Position numbers and translations under genes: made by a program
Assembly (NCBI RefSeq): GCF_947331435.1
Contig: NZ_CAMZOF010000006.1
Span: 248,001-312,000, forward strand
From: Pelagibius sp. Alg239-R121
GTDB taxonomy: Bacteria > Pseudomonadota > Alphaproteobacteria > Kiloniellales > Kiloniellaceae
Direction: 5' to 3'
Length of the DNA: 64,000 nt
Part shown: positions 1-7,682 of the stretch, in pieces
Numbering within the stretch: position 1 is the stretch's first letter
How the letters are laid out: the number at the start of each line of letters is the position of its first letter
The notes under the pieces: generated by a model
Told to the model about the DNA's origin: nothing
What the model saw: the letters and a program-made list of their open reading frames with translations, nothing else
Database searches by the model: none

Positions 1-335
1 ACGATGCTCTTGGACACTGAGCGCAGGTCATGTTTGGTCTCGGCGTCGAAACGCACCAGACTCAAGGACCTTCCCCAACGCTCGTCGAGTCCTTCGTAGT
101 AGCGCTCGAAGACCAGTTTGCCGTTCCTGACAACCAGGACCGAATGCAGTCCGTCGAGTTTCCCTTCCCCGACAGCAGCGTCAAGCTTTTCTGCCACGTC
201 GGATTGAAAACCTGCCGCTTCAGGAGTGATGCTCTGCCAAGATTCTGCGGTGGCGGATTGCGAAGACAAAGTCAACGGCATAAGCGGACCTACAAGGGCG
301 AATACGAAGCGGAGAAGTGTGGATGTTGCAGCCAT
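1..335 (-). CDS. Serine hydrolase (beta-lactamase/class C family), 3' end beyond window
   Basis: Reading leftward from ATG at 335 gives about 111 residues and the frame is still open at the left edge, so only the N-terminus is present. Residues 1-30 form a signal peptide (basic start, hydrophobic core, Ala-rich cleavage region). The mature part contains a 'VVRNGKLVFERYY' strand typical of the beta-lactamase/DD-peptidase-like fold, and ends in 'LRSVSKSIV', which holds the SxxK nucleophile motif of class C-type serine hydrolases. The protein is probably a periplasmic esterase, amidase or peptidase; the substrate cannot be told. It is divergent from the aminotransferase at 471. Confidence 0.8.
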   Translation of the reverse strand, partial: MAATSTLLRFVFALVGPLMPLTLSSQSATAESWQSITPEAAGFQSDVAEKLDAAVGEGKLDGLHSVLVVRNGKLVFERYYEGLDERWGRSLSLVRFDAETKHDLRSVSKSI

Positions 336-470
336 CAGTGATTGTACCTCGCTCTGAGTATAGCGGCAACGCGACAACTCGCTGTACAGCTCTTGCTCCG
401 CGATTTTAAGCTGCTATGACTCGACTCCCGGTATTCCCGCTCGGGCCTTCATCAAACAGGATCTTTTGCT

Positions 471-1640
471 GTGCGTTACTCCCCTCGCGTCGACCGTATT
501 GCCGGTGAAGGTGCCGCCGCCTGGCGGATCCATATGGAAGCCGTCGACGCCCGTCAGCGCGGTGAAGATATCATCGTCATGAGCATTGGCGATCCGGATT
601 TCGCCACGCCGCCGGCGATCGTTGAAACCGCAGTACAGGCATTGCAGGCCGGCGATACGCACTACACCGGTATTGCCGGGCGTCAGGAGCTACGGGCCGC
701 GATTGCGAGGGAGGTCGAGGCTTGCGGCGGTCCGGCCGTTACAGCGGAGAATGTGATTGTGCTGGCAGGCGCGCAAAACGCCTTGTTTTCGGCATCTCTC
801 TGCCTGTTTTCGCCGGGTGACGAGGTGATCGTCCTTGACCCCATGTATGTGACCTACGAGGCCACGGTGCAGGTCTCGGGTGCAAAGCTGGTTTCCGTGC
901 CCGCGCTCCCAGACAGTGGCTTCCGGCCTGATCTGGACGCCATCGAAGAGGCAGTGACTGAGCGCAGCCGCGCCATTATGTTCGCCAACCCCTGCAATCC
1001 ATCCGGCGTTGTCCTGACCCGGGAAGAACTCGAAGGCATTGCCGAGATTGCCAGGCGTCATGATCTCTGGGTGATATCCGACGAGGTCTACGGCTCGCTG
1101 ACCTTCGAGCAGGACCACATCATGATCGCAGGTTTGCCTGAAATGGCGGAGCGGACCGTGACGGCGGCAAGCCTCTCGAAATCCCAGGCCATGACCGGCT
1201 GGCGTACCGGTTGGATGGTCGGCCCCAAGGAGTTGATCGCCCATGCAGAGCACCTTTCGCTCTGTATGCTTTACGGACTGCCAGGTTTCATCCAGCAGGC
1301 GGCGCTTACGGCGCTGGGGAATGCCCGCGGCGAAATGGACCGCATGCGCGATATTTACCTGTCGCGCAGGAACCGGGTGATCGAAGGTTTAGAGGGCGCC
1401 GGCAAGCTTTCGGTCGTGCCCTCGGAATCCGGAATGTTCCTATTGGTCGACGTGCGGGAAACCGGCATGACGTCGCTGGATTTCGCCTGGGCGCTCTATC
1501 GGGAGGAAGGCGTCTCGCTGCTGGATGCGGCGGCCTTTGGCAGCAGCACTGCGGGTTACGTTCGTTTGTCCTACACCCTGGGAGATGAGGCGCTGGACGA
1601 AGGTTGCCGCCGGATCTGCCGCTTCGTGTCGCGTCTTTGA
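471..1640 (+). CDS. PLP-dependent aminotransferase, AruH-like
   Basis: A 389-residue fold-type I (class I/II) aminotransferase. PLP-binding Lys237 lies in 'SLSKSQAMTGWR'; upstream are the cofactor-pocket elements 'GAQNALF', 'ANPCNPSG' and 'SDEVYG'. The start 'MRYSPRVDRIAGEGAAAW' and the overall pattern resemble Pseudomonas arginine:pyruvate transaminase AruH as I remember it, so an arginine or other amino acid to pyruvate transamination is plausible, but aspartate/alanine aminotransferase activity cannot be excluded. The start is GTG with AGGA nine bases upstream. Neighbouring genes do not form an arginine pathway. Cytoplasmic. Confidence 0.85.
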   Translation: MRYSPRVDRIAGEGAAAWRIHMEAVDARQRGEDIIVMSIGDPDFATPPAIVETAVQALQAGDTHYTGIAGRQELRAAIAREVEACGGPAVTAENVIVLAGAQNALFSASLCLFSPGDEVIVLDPMYVTYEATVQVSGAKLVSVPALPDSGFRPDLDAIEEAVTERSRAIMFANPCNPSGVVLTREELEGIAEIARRHDLWVISDEVYGSLTFEQDHIMIAGLPEMAERTVTAASLSKSQAMTGWRTGWMVGPKELIAHAEHLSLCMLYGLPGFIQQAALTALGNARGEMDRMRDIYLSRRNRVIEGLEGAGKLSVVPSESGMFLLVDVRETGMTSLDFAWALYREEGVSLLDAAAFGSSTAGYVRLSYTLGDEALDEGCRRICRFVSRL

Positions 1641-1718
1641 TCCAGACCTGTGTGTTGCATCGCTGTTATAGTTCGCGGCGTGGATACAGTCGTCGGTTAA
1701 ACCAGAGGCGAAGCAAAC

Positions 1719-2171
1719 ATGACGGATCGGTCCGGAAATTCCATCGAAGGCGGCTGCATTTGCGGCGCGGTGCGCTATCGCGTCTCCGGGCAACTGGCTG
1801 ACGTTATCGCCTGCCATTGCCGCGAATGCCGGCGTATGAGCGGTCATTACTATGCGGCCACTGCCGCATCACAGGAGGCTTTTGAAATCACCGAAACTTC
1901 GGGGCTAGCCTGGTTCGGATCCTCCAAAAGCTCGCGCCGCGGCTTTTGCCGGGTTTGCGGCAGCAGTCTTTTCTTTGATCACGGTCCGAATGAGCCCGTT
2001 GGGATTGCAGCAGGGTCAATCGACGGCAAGCCGACCCTGAAGCTTGCCGCCCACATTTATGTCGATGAAGCAGGCGATTACTATGCCATCGACGATAATG
2101 TGGAGCAGTTCGACAGCCTGCGCTGGCGCAATGGTGGTTGGGACAAACTTCGGCATGACGATCCGCGCTGA
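1719..2171 (+). CDS. GFA (CENP-V/GFA-domain) family zinc protein
   Basis: A 150-residue protein with the glutathione-dependent formaldehyde-activating enzyme fold. The zinc-ligand pattern is visible: 'GGCICGAVRY' near residue 12, 'CHCRECRRMSG' near residue 33 and 'FCRVCGSSLFF' near residue 78. Family members bind structural and catalytic zinc; true glutathione/S-hydroxymethylglutathione activity is proven for few of them, so only the fold should be trusted. It ends 8 bases before gltS and is probably co-transcribed with it. Cytoplasmic, no signal peptide. Confidence 0.88.
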   Translation: MTDRSGNSIEGGCICGAVRYRVSGQLADVIACHCRECRRMSGHYYAATAASQEAFEITETSGLAWFGSSKSSRRGFCRVCGSSLFFDHGPNEPVGIAAGSIDGKPTLKLAAHIYVDEAGDYYAIDDNVEQFDSLRWRNGGWDKLRHDDPR

Positions 2172-2179
2172 CGGCAGTT

Positions 2180-3388
2180 ATGACACCAAGCGTGATCCTG
2201 GTTGACGACTTCATCGCCTATACCATCGGTATCGTCGTATACTTCGTCGGTATGCGCCTTACCGATCACATCGGTTTTTTGCGCACCTATAATATTCCGG
2301 AGCCGGTGACCGGCGGGGTGCTGGCCGCGCTGGTTGGACTCGGTATCTTTCTCGCGACCGGGATGGAAATCGACTACGACTTGGAGACACGCGATACGCT
2401 CCTGGTCTATTTCTTTACGACCATCGGTCTGAACGCCCGGATTTCCGACCTCTTGGCCGGCGGTCGTCCGCTTCTCATTCTTCTTGGGTTAACACTGGGC
2501 TACATCGTGTTGCAGGATGTGGTCGGTGTGTTAGCCGCGCAAGCCATCGGACAGCCCAGCGCCATAGGCATACTGGTCGGATCGGCGTCTCTGATCGGCG
2601 GGCATGGCACGACCATCGCCTGGGCGCCGGAGATCGCCGCAAACTATGGGGTGCCGAACGCCTTGGAGATCGGTGTTGCGGCGGCGACCCTGGGTTTGGT
2701 TATGGCGAGCCTGCTTGGGGGGCCCATCGCCAAGTTTCTCCTGGCGCGTCATCGCATTTCTGACGTGGAGACCAACGGCATGATCGTTGGCATCTCGCAC
2801 GAAAAGGAAGACACGGAACAGATCAACCACGTCAGTATCATGGCGGTGATCCTGGTGATGCACATCGCCATTATTATTGGCTTTACGGTAAATGAAGCGC
2901 TTGAGGAAATCGGACTGAAGCTGCCGCTATTCGTTTCCTGCCTTCTGGTTGCCATTCTTCTCTCGAACACGGTGCCCTACATTTTTCCAAAGATGCATTG
3001 GCCGGCAAGAACCAAAGCGCTTGCGGTTATGTCCGACTTTTCTCTGGGGCTTTTTATCGCCATGTCCCTGATGTCCATGCAGCTCTGGTCGATCGCGGAT
3101 CTCGCGGGGCCGCTTCTGCTGTTGTTGGCGCTTCAAGCGGGGGTGACGGTGGCCTTCATCTTGTTGGTACTGTTTCCGCTGATGGGGCGGGACTATCTGG
3201 CCACCGTGCTGAGCGCAGGCTTCGCAGGTTTTGCTCTCGGCGCAACTCCGACTGCGGTTGCCAACATGACGGCGGTGACCAAAACGCATGGTCCAGCGCC
3301 GACCGCCTTCATCATCCTGCCACTGGTGGGCGCCTTTTTCGTCGATATCACCAACGCCTTCGTGATCCAGTTTTTCCTGAATTGGTGA
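2180..3388 (+). CDS. gltS: Sodium/glutamate symporter
   Basis: A 402-residue integral membrane protein with about ten to twelve hydrophobic helices and the two inverted halves expected of GltS (ESS family). The conserved pieces are the N-terminal 'NIPEPVTGGVLAAL', 'GSASLIGGHGTTIAW' in the first reentrant region, and 'GFALGATPTAVANMTAVT' in the second. It imports glutamate with Na+ across the inner membrane. Length matches the family (about 400 residues). Whether glutamate is the true substrate here is inferred from family membership. Confidence 0.93.
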   Translation: MTPSVILVDDFIAYTIGIVVYFVGMRLTDHIGFLRTYNIPEPVTGGVLAALVGLGIFLATGMEIDYDLETRDTLLVYFFTTIGLNARISDLLAGGRPLLILLGLTLGYIVLQDVVGVLAAQAIGQPSAIGILVGSASLIGGHGTTIAWAPEIAANYGVPNALEIGVAAATLGLVMASLLGGPIAKFLLARHRISDVETNGMIVGISHEKEDTEQINHVSIMAVILVMHIAIIIGFTVNEALEEIGLKLPLFVSCLLVAILLSNTVPYIFPKMHWPARTKALAVMSDFSLGLFIAMSLMSMQLWSIADLAGPLLLLLALQAGVTVAFILLVLFPLMGRDYLATVLSAGFAGFALGATPTAVANMTAVTKTHGPAPTAFIILPLVGAFFVDITNAFVIQFFLNW

Positions 3389-3486
3389 ACCAGGCCATTT
3401 GCTCGAAACCTGTTCGACTGTTCTTGCGCAGCGGTTTTTTAACCTTGGAGTTCCGTATCGCGGGACGCCAGTTTTGGAGATAAGAC

Positions 3487-4344
3487 ATGTTCTATCGGCT
3501 TGCCCTTGTTTGTCTCGTCGGCTATTCGGCCCTGTCCGTGGCTATCGCAGCGCCTGAGTTTGAGTTTCTCGGCGCCAGCAGTGCTGATCTGGACAATCCG
3601 CACGATTTGAAGCTGTCGCCCGATGGGCGTTATCTCTTTGTCTCTGACGTGGACAACAACCGCGTTGCGATCCTGGATCCCGAGAGCCTGGATCTTGTTG
3701 CAGAGTTCGGCAGCGATCATCAATCGGGAACACATGACGTTGACTTCGATGCCGAGGGGCGCGCGTATATCGCGGACACCCGGAACAACCGGGTCACGAT
3801 TTATGAGATGAAGGGTACGGATGCGACTCTGGCCGGCGAGTTGAAAGAGGGCATACGCGGGCCGGAAGGTGTTCTTGCCCACCCCAACGGCCGCGTCTAC
3901 GTGGCCGGTGCCTGGTCCGGCAATGTCATCGTCTACGATCAGGGCGAAGTGGTCGGCGCGCTGGAGGGCTTGTCTTCGCCGCATGATCTGGAACTGGTGC
4001 CGGGGGGCGACATCTGGCTTTCGGACGCCGGCAATGACCGTATGCTGTTGCTATCACCTGATCTGGAAATCAAGCAGGAATGGGCGGGGGCGCCCTATAA
4101 CTTTAACGGAGTGCGCTATCAGGACGTTCTGCCCGACGGGACAGTGATCGCGGCCGACAAAAACAGTCACTCGGTCAAGATCATTGCTGCCGACGGCACT
4201 CTTCTGACAGTGCTGGGAACAGGAAGACCGGAAAAAGGGGCGGGCAAGTTCACCACGCCGGAGGGCGTCGAAGTACGCGGCGATATCGTCTGGATTTCGG
4301 ACTCCGGCAATGACCGGGTGGTGAAGTACCGGATGATATATTGA
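3487..4344 (+). CDS. Secreted NHL-repeat beta-propeller protein
   Basis: 285 residues. Residues 1-21 form a signal peptide ('LALVCLVGYSALSVAIA' then APEFEF). The rest is a series of NHL blades, each with a 'P-H-D-L ... G-x-I/L-x-V-S/A-D-x-x-N-N/D-R-V/M' pattern: around residues 36-60, 80-105, 125-150, 158-182, 200-222 and 255-283, so probably a six-bladed propeller. NHL propellers mediate protein or ligand binding, and some are lyases or lactonases; nothing here fixes a reaction. It lies 98 bases after gltS with its own weak ribosome site, so cotranscription is uncertain. Periplasmic or exported. Confidence 0.8.
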   Translation: MFYRLALVCLVGYSALSVAIAAPEFEFLGASSADLDNPHDLKLSPDGRYLFVSDVDNNRVAILDPESLDLVAEFGSDHQSGTHDVDFDAEGRAYIADTRNNRVTIYEMKGTDATLAGELKEGIRGPEGVLAHPNGRVYVAGAWSGNVIVYDQGEVVGALEGLSSPHDLELVPGGDIWLSDAGNDRMLLLSPDLEIKQEWAGAPYNFNGVRYQDVLPDGTVIAADKNSHSVKIIAADGTLLTVLGTGRPEKGAGKFTTPEGVEVRGDIVWISDSGNDRVVKYRMIY

Positions 4345-4477
4345 TTGCTGAGCGTTTTCCCCGAAGCAAACAGCCTCAAATTTTACGTACGAAATCAACT
4401 CCACGCAGATTGAGAGGCAGCCAAAGTTGAAGCGAGTTAAACGTGAAGTGCTCGAAAGACGGGGTGCGCAGGTGTTC

Positions 4478-4498
4478 CATTTGGCGACAGGCCAAATG
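4478..4498. repeat. Perfect 8-bp hairpin upstream of the NTase-like gene
   Basis: CATTTGGC and GCCAAATG flank a 5-base loop, about 55 bases before the start of the next gene. It is not followed by a T-run, so a 5'UTR hairpin or operator half-sites are as likely as a terminator. Confidence 0.35.
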
Positions 4499-4553
4499 CT
4501 TTATGGCAGACTTCTATTCGAATTTGTCTGCATCTGCGCGGGGAGGGTGATTG

Positions 4554-5888
4554 ATGGCGGAAGTTGCGACTGTGATGCCACTTCACGAGGTGCCGGCGTT
4601 CAGGGGCTTAAAGGAAGTCGCCAAGGAGTTCGGTGTTGAATTCACGCTGTTCGGCGGCGCGGCGACCCGCGCGCTGATGTATATGCATTACCGGCCGGGC
4701 GAGGACTTCGATCTATTCAACCTGACCCCCTTCACCTCCGATATTGACCTCTGGCACAACGGCGAACGCGAGGACACGCCGAACATTATGCAGGCGATCA
4801 ACGAGACGATTCTCTTTGCGCCCTGGTGCCGTTGGGCTCTGCAGGATGCCGATATCGGCAAGAAGGCGGCGGTAAACCGGTCGCGCTCGACGCGGGTACC
4901 GCTGCGCTCCCTCGCGCTCAGCACCCTGGAATCCATGGAGATTCCCACGGCTGCAATCGAGGATCTTCAAGCCCGCCGGGTCAGTTTCGAAAGAAACGAG
5001 GCTTATCGGCAGAGCGACTTCGCGCGCAAGGGCCGCGATGCAGAGATTTTCGGCCTGATCATGGCCTTGAACCTGCTCGCCGACATGCGTGATATCGCAG
5101 GAGAGGGGGAACTGACTGAAGAGGAAGAGGCTTTGCGCTGGGTGACAGCGCCCGACGCCTGGCAGGAGCTCTACGCTCCTGTGGATACCGGCCGCCTGAC
5201 CACACGCCTGTGGCATCTGCTTGCGTCTTACATGGCGCGCAGCAATCCGGGTTCCTCCCGGGCCGCCGATGTCCTGATCGAATTCGCCGGTCAGAGCGAG
5301 GGCTTGCGTTCGGCGAAGGTCGATCTGCAGGGGGTCTTCTTCGATGGTCAACCGTTGAGCGCCTCCAAGATGACCGCTGCCGGGGGTTTCAGGGTGCCGG
5401 AGCTCTCGCCCGAAGTGGTGACCGGGGTAGAGGCGCAGACCGCCTTCGAGAAAATCTGCACGGAGCTGCAAGAGGCCGGTTTGCCCGCGCACGATCTGCC
5501 GCAGATCGATCCGGCCTTCGAACTGATCGGCGTGGTGCCTGAAATCACAGTGCGCGGCGAAGCCGGTACGCGTTACGAAGATGGTGGTAATCCGGACAGC
5601 GTGTTCGAAAGCTGGAGCCCGGCCGACTTCGTTCACCTCGCATGGCAGGACGACGGCGGCGCGAAGTCAGATCTAAATCCTGGCCATCTGAATCCTGCGG
5701 GCATGACGGCCTGTGTGTTGCCCCGCGTGGCCGACCAATCCTACGGCTGGGCCAACGCCGCTGCGGTCGGCGGGCGGTTCGCGGGTGGCAGAAACTGGAT
5801 CCGGGTCGACTTGCAAGACACCACCGACCGGGGGCGTGACGCGAAGGATAAGCCAGCGAGCATCCTTATCCTTCAGTCGCGGTTGTGA
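4554..5888 (+). CDS. Nucleotidyltransferase-fold-like protein of unknown function
   Basis: 444 residues, not assignable to a named family. An N-terminal segment reads 'FTLFGGAATRAL' (Gly34-Gly35 ... Arg39) followed by 'FTSDIDLW' (Asp63-x-Asp65). This resembles the GG/GS ... DxD metal-binding core of Pol-beta-type nucleotidyltransferases, although the Gly-to-Asp spacing (27 residues) is longer than in CCA-adding enzymes. Residues 140-230 look helical; the C-terminal 200 residues match nothing I know. The start is ATG at 4554, preceded by a strong GGGGAGGG site. The stop is 7 bases before the alpha/beta hydrolase, so the two genes are surely one operon. The NTase reading is an inference from two short motifs. 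Confidence 0.6.
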   Translation: MAEVATVMPLHEVPAFRGLKEVAKEFGVEFTLFGGAATRALMYMHYRPGEDFDLFNLTPFTSDIDLWHNGEREDTPNIMQAINETILFAPWCRWALQDADIGKKAAVNRSRSTRVPLRSLALSTLESMEIPTAAIEDLQARRVSFERNEAYRQSDFARKGRDAEIFGLIMALNLLADMRDIAGEGELTEEEEALRWVTAPDAWQELYAPVDTGRLTTRLWHLLASYMARSNPGSSRAADVLIEFAGQSEGLRSAKVDLQGVFFDGQPLSASKMTAAGGFRVPELSPEVVTGVEAQTAFEKICTELQEAGLPAHDLPQIDPAFELIGVVPEITVRGEAGTRYEDGGNPDSVFESWSPADFVHLAWQDDGGAKSDLNPGHLNPAGMTACVLPRVADQSYGWANAAAVGGRFAGGRNWIRVDLQDTTDRGRDAKDKPASILILQSRL

Positions 5889-5895
5889 GGGCGCC

Positions 5896-6843
5896 ATGTA
5901 CGGACTGAAACGTATCAGTGCGCAGGCGAGTGACAAACACGCCGTGGTCATTCTGCACGGTATCCGCCAGACCCGCGACCATCTCGCAACACCGTTCGGC
6001 GAAGCCCTGGTCAAACTGGTGCCCGACAAGGATGTCTATGTCTACGGCTACGACCATACCAGGGAGCTTGTCACCAACGGCGTCCATCTTGCAGACAGCA
6101 TAACGGCGAAGCTGAAGGCCGAGCGTATCGATCTGGTCGGTTACAGCATGGGCGGGTTGGTGGCACGCCTCGCCGCTTCGGACAGATTCATCGAGAACCT
6201 CCACACGGTGGTGACCATCGCGACTCCCAATCGCGGCTCCCTGGGGCCGGCGCAGTTGAGCCTGCTGGGGCAGATGGTGCTGGGGACGTTCCGGACCCTG
6301 TCGCCACTCGCACCCGGAACGGCAGGCGTCAAAAACCTGACCGAGGCAGCGAAGATCATGTCCGACCGGCGCGATAGGTTGAAGAGCCAGTATCCGCCAT
6401 CAGAATCACCGGTTGCGCACCTGCGCTTCGCCAGCATTCCTGCACTGTTTTACCATCCTGACCGCAGCGAATTCGCTTTCGGGCCCTCTGTCCAGCTCTC
6501 ACTTGCCCAGAAACTCGTCCGGGGTGTCGGCCTGAAGTGGCAGCTCGACGACATGGACAAACCGCATGACGGAATCGTCACGGAGAGTTCCAGCAACCTG
6601 ACCCGGCAGGATTCCTTTGATTGGTCGGAAGTCCATATGGCGGAACCGGGGCAGAACGGCGAGCCGCCCCGCTGTCATGCAGTGCTGGACATCCACCGGC
6701 ACCACGACCATGGCTCTATCGTAGCTAAGGCCGCGTCGGAAACGGCAGAATTAGTTGCTGCCTTGCTGATGAGTGGCGACTGGCGGAATTTGGAAGCGGA
6801 ACATCCTGCGCTAAAACAGCGGTTGAGAACGACTTGGGCGTAA
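5896..6843 (+). CDS. Alpha/beta hydrolase (DUF676/lipase-like)
   Basis: 315 residues, no signal peptide. The oxyanion-loop motif 'VVILHGIRQTRDH' is near residue 20. The nucleophile elbow 'GYSMGGLVARLA' has Ser84, and 'VVTIATPNRGS' follows as in the PGAP1/DUF676/triacylglycerol-lipase group. The likely acid is in 'PHDGIVTESSS' and the likely His in 'IHRHHDHGSI' near the C-terminus, so the triad appears complete. It should hydrolyse an ester, perhaps a (phospho)lipid. The start is ATG 5896, 7 bases after the upstream NTase-like gene; an in-frame upstream extension into that gene is unlikely. It is convergent with the PAAR-like gene. Confidence 0.85.
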   Translation: MYGLKRISAQASDKHAVVILHGIRQTRDHLATPFGEALVKLVPDKDVYVYGYDHTRELVTNGVHLADSITAKLKAERIDLVGYSMGGLVARLAASDRFIENLHTVVTIATPNRGSLGPAQLSLLGQMVLGTFRTLSPLAPGTAGVKNLTEAAKIMSDRRDRLKSQYPPSESPVAHLRFASIPALFYHPDRSEFAFGPSVQLSLAQKLVRGVGLKWQLDDMDKPHDGIVTESSSNLTRQDSFDWSEVHMAEPGQNGEPPRCHAVLDIHRHHDHGSIVAKAASETAELVAALLMSGDWRNLEAEHPALKQRLRTTWA

Positions 6844-6955
6844 TCTACCCACCGGTGGAACCACTTCGTCGGAAATCAATGCCATCGGCCGCGAGTGACC
6901 CTTGCGGAGCCTTTCGCGCTAATTCTGCCGCGCCGATCCACTCATAGGGCGGATG

Positions 6956-7285
6956 CTAAAGCTTTTTTATGACGCCTCCCGAAGTGCAATGGCACATTGC
7001 GAAGCCGCTGACATTTGCACTTGTGGGATCGCCTCCCAACCACTGACCGACGACTTTCGGTATGCAGGGGCTTGGAGTCATAACGCCCTGCGCCGCAGCC
7101 GTTGCCGCTAATGTCATAGGATCATTCATCGAGCTGCACATACCAAAGGCTGGTACGTTCACCAGTGGTATAGTTTCACCGGCTTGTGCTTTGCCTGACG
7201 GTTGCATTGATTGGAAGGCGCCGGGTGAGGTGCCGAAAGAACACGAAACCGTATCGCCGTGTTTCAGAATGTTTTCATCAGGCAT
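6956..7285 (-). CDS. DUF4280 PAAR-like protein
   Basis: 109 residues. The pattern fits DUF4280: 'VSCSFGTSPGAF' near residue 15, 'VPAFGMCSSMNDPMTLAATAAAQGV' in the middle (regularly placed Cys/Met), 'TPSPCIP', and 'CHCTSGGVI' at the end. DUF4280 proteins are PAAR-like caps of contractile injection machines (type VI secretion or extracellular injection particles) and may tether toxic cargo. ATG at 7285 is preferred over ATG at 7291 because GGGAG stands 6 bases before it and directly abuts the other. No sheath, tube or VgrG gene is in the window, so it is an orphan. Its 3' end faces the hydrolase operon across 112 bases. Confidence 0.83.
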   Translation of the reverse strand: MPDENILKHGDTVSCSFGTSPGAFQSMQPSGKAQAGETIPLVNVPAFGMCSSMNDPMTLAATAAAQGVMTPSPCIPKVVGQWLGGDPTSANVSGFAMCHCTSGGVIKKL

Positions 7286-7565
7286 TATCATCTCCCAATT
7301 GATCCTGGCCTCTTTCTCGCTGAAGGAGTCGGCCCCTGTTTTGTTCCGTGACGGAAACTATAGTCATCGCTAGTAAAACGTGTACCAACTAAATTGTGTC
7401 GCGTCGATAATTCGTTAAATTGCGAGCCATTCTTAATTGTATTGAAAGCTGTTATTTTGCCATTTTTACGAGTGGTCGAACTTCTTGCTGAGGTGAGACT
7501 GGTCAGCAGGTTCAATGCCTTATGAAACCTTCAATTTATTTAAAAGATATTGAGAGGATGAAGCT

Positions 7566-7682
7566 ATGACTTTGGCGATGACAGATGCCGGCCGGGCAGC
7601 CTATAACAGATTGGAAAAACCACTTCTGATATGTCCTGCTCTCTCAGTTTGGACTTCACATTTTTACCGAGGCCGAAAATGA
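7566..7682 (+). CDS. Short leader ORF coupled to the decarboxylase
   Basis: A 38-codon frame starting at ATG 7566 with a very good ribosome site (GAGAGGA, 7 bases upstream). Its TGA overlaps the ATG of the decarboxylase as ATGA at 7679-7682. No homology is recognised. The layout suggests translational coupling or a regulatory leader peptide rather than a functional protein. It also argues that the decarboxylase starts at 7679. The codons show no clear regulatory run of one amino acid. Confidence 0.45.
   Translation: MTLAMTDAGRAAYNRLEKPLLICPALSVWTSHFYRGRK

Noticed and set aside
4427-4639. A 70-codon frame before the NTase-like gene
   Set aside because: Overlaps that gene's start in another frame and lacks a convincing ribosome site.
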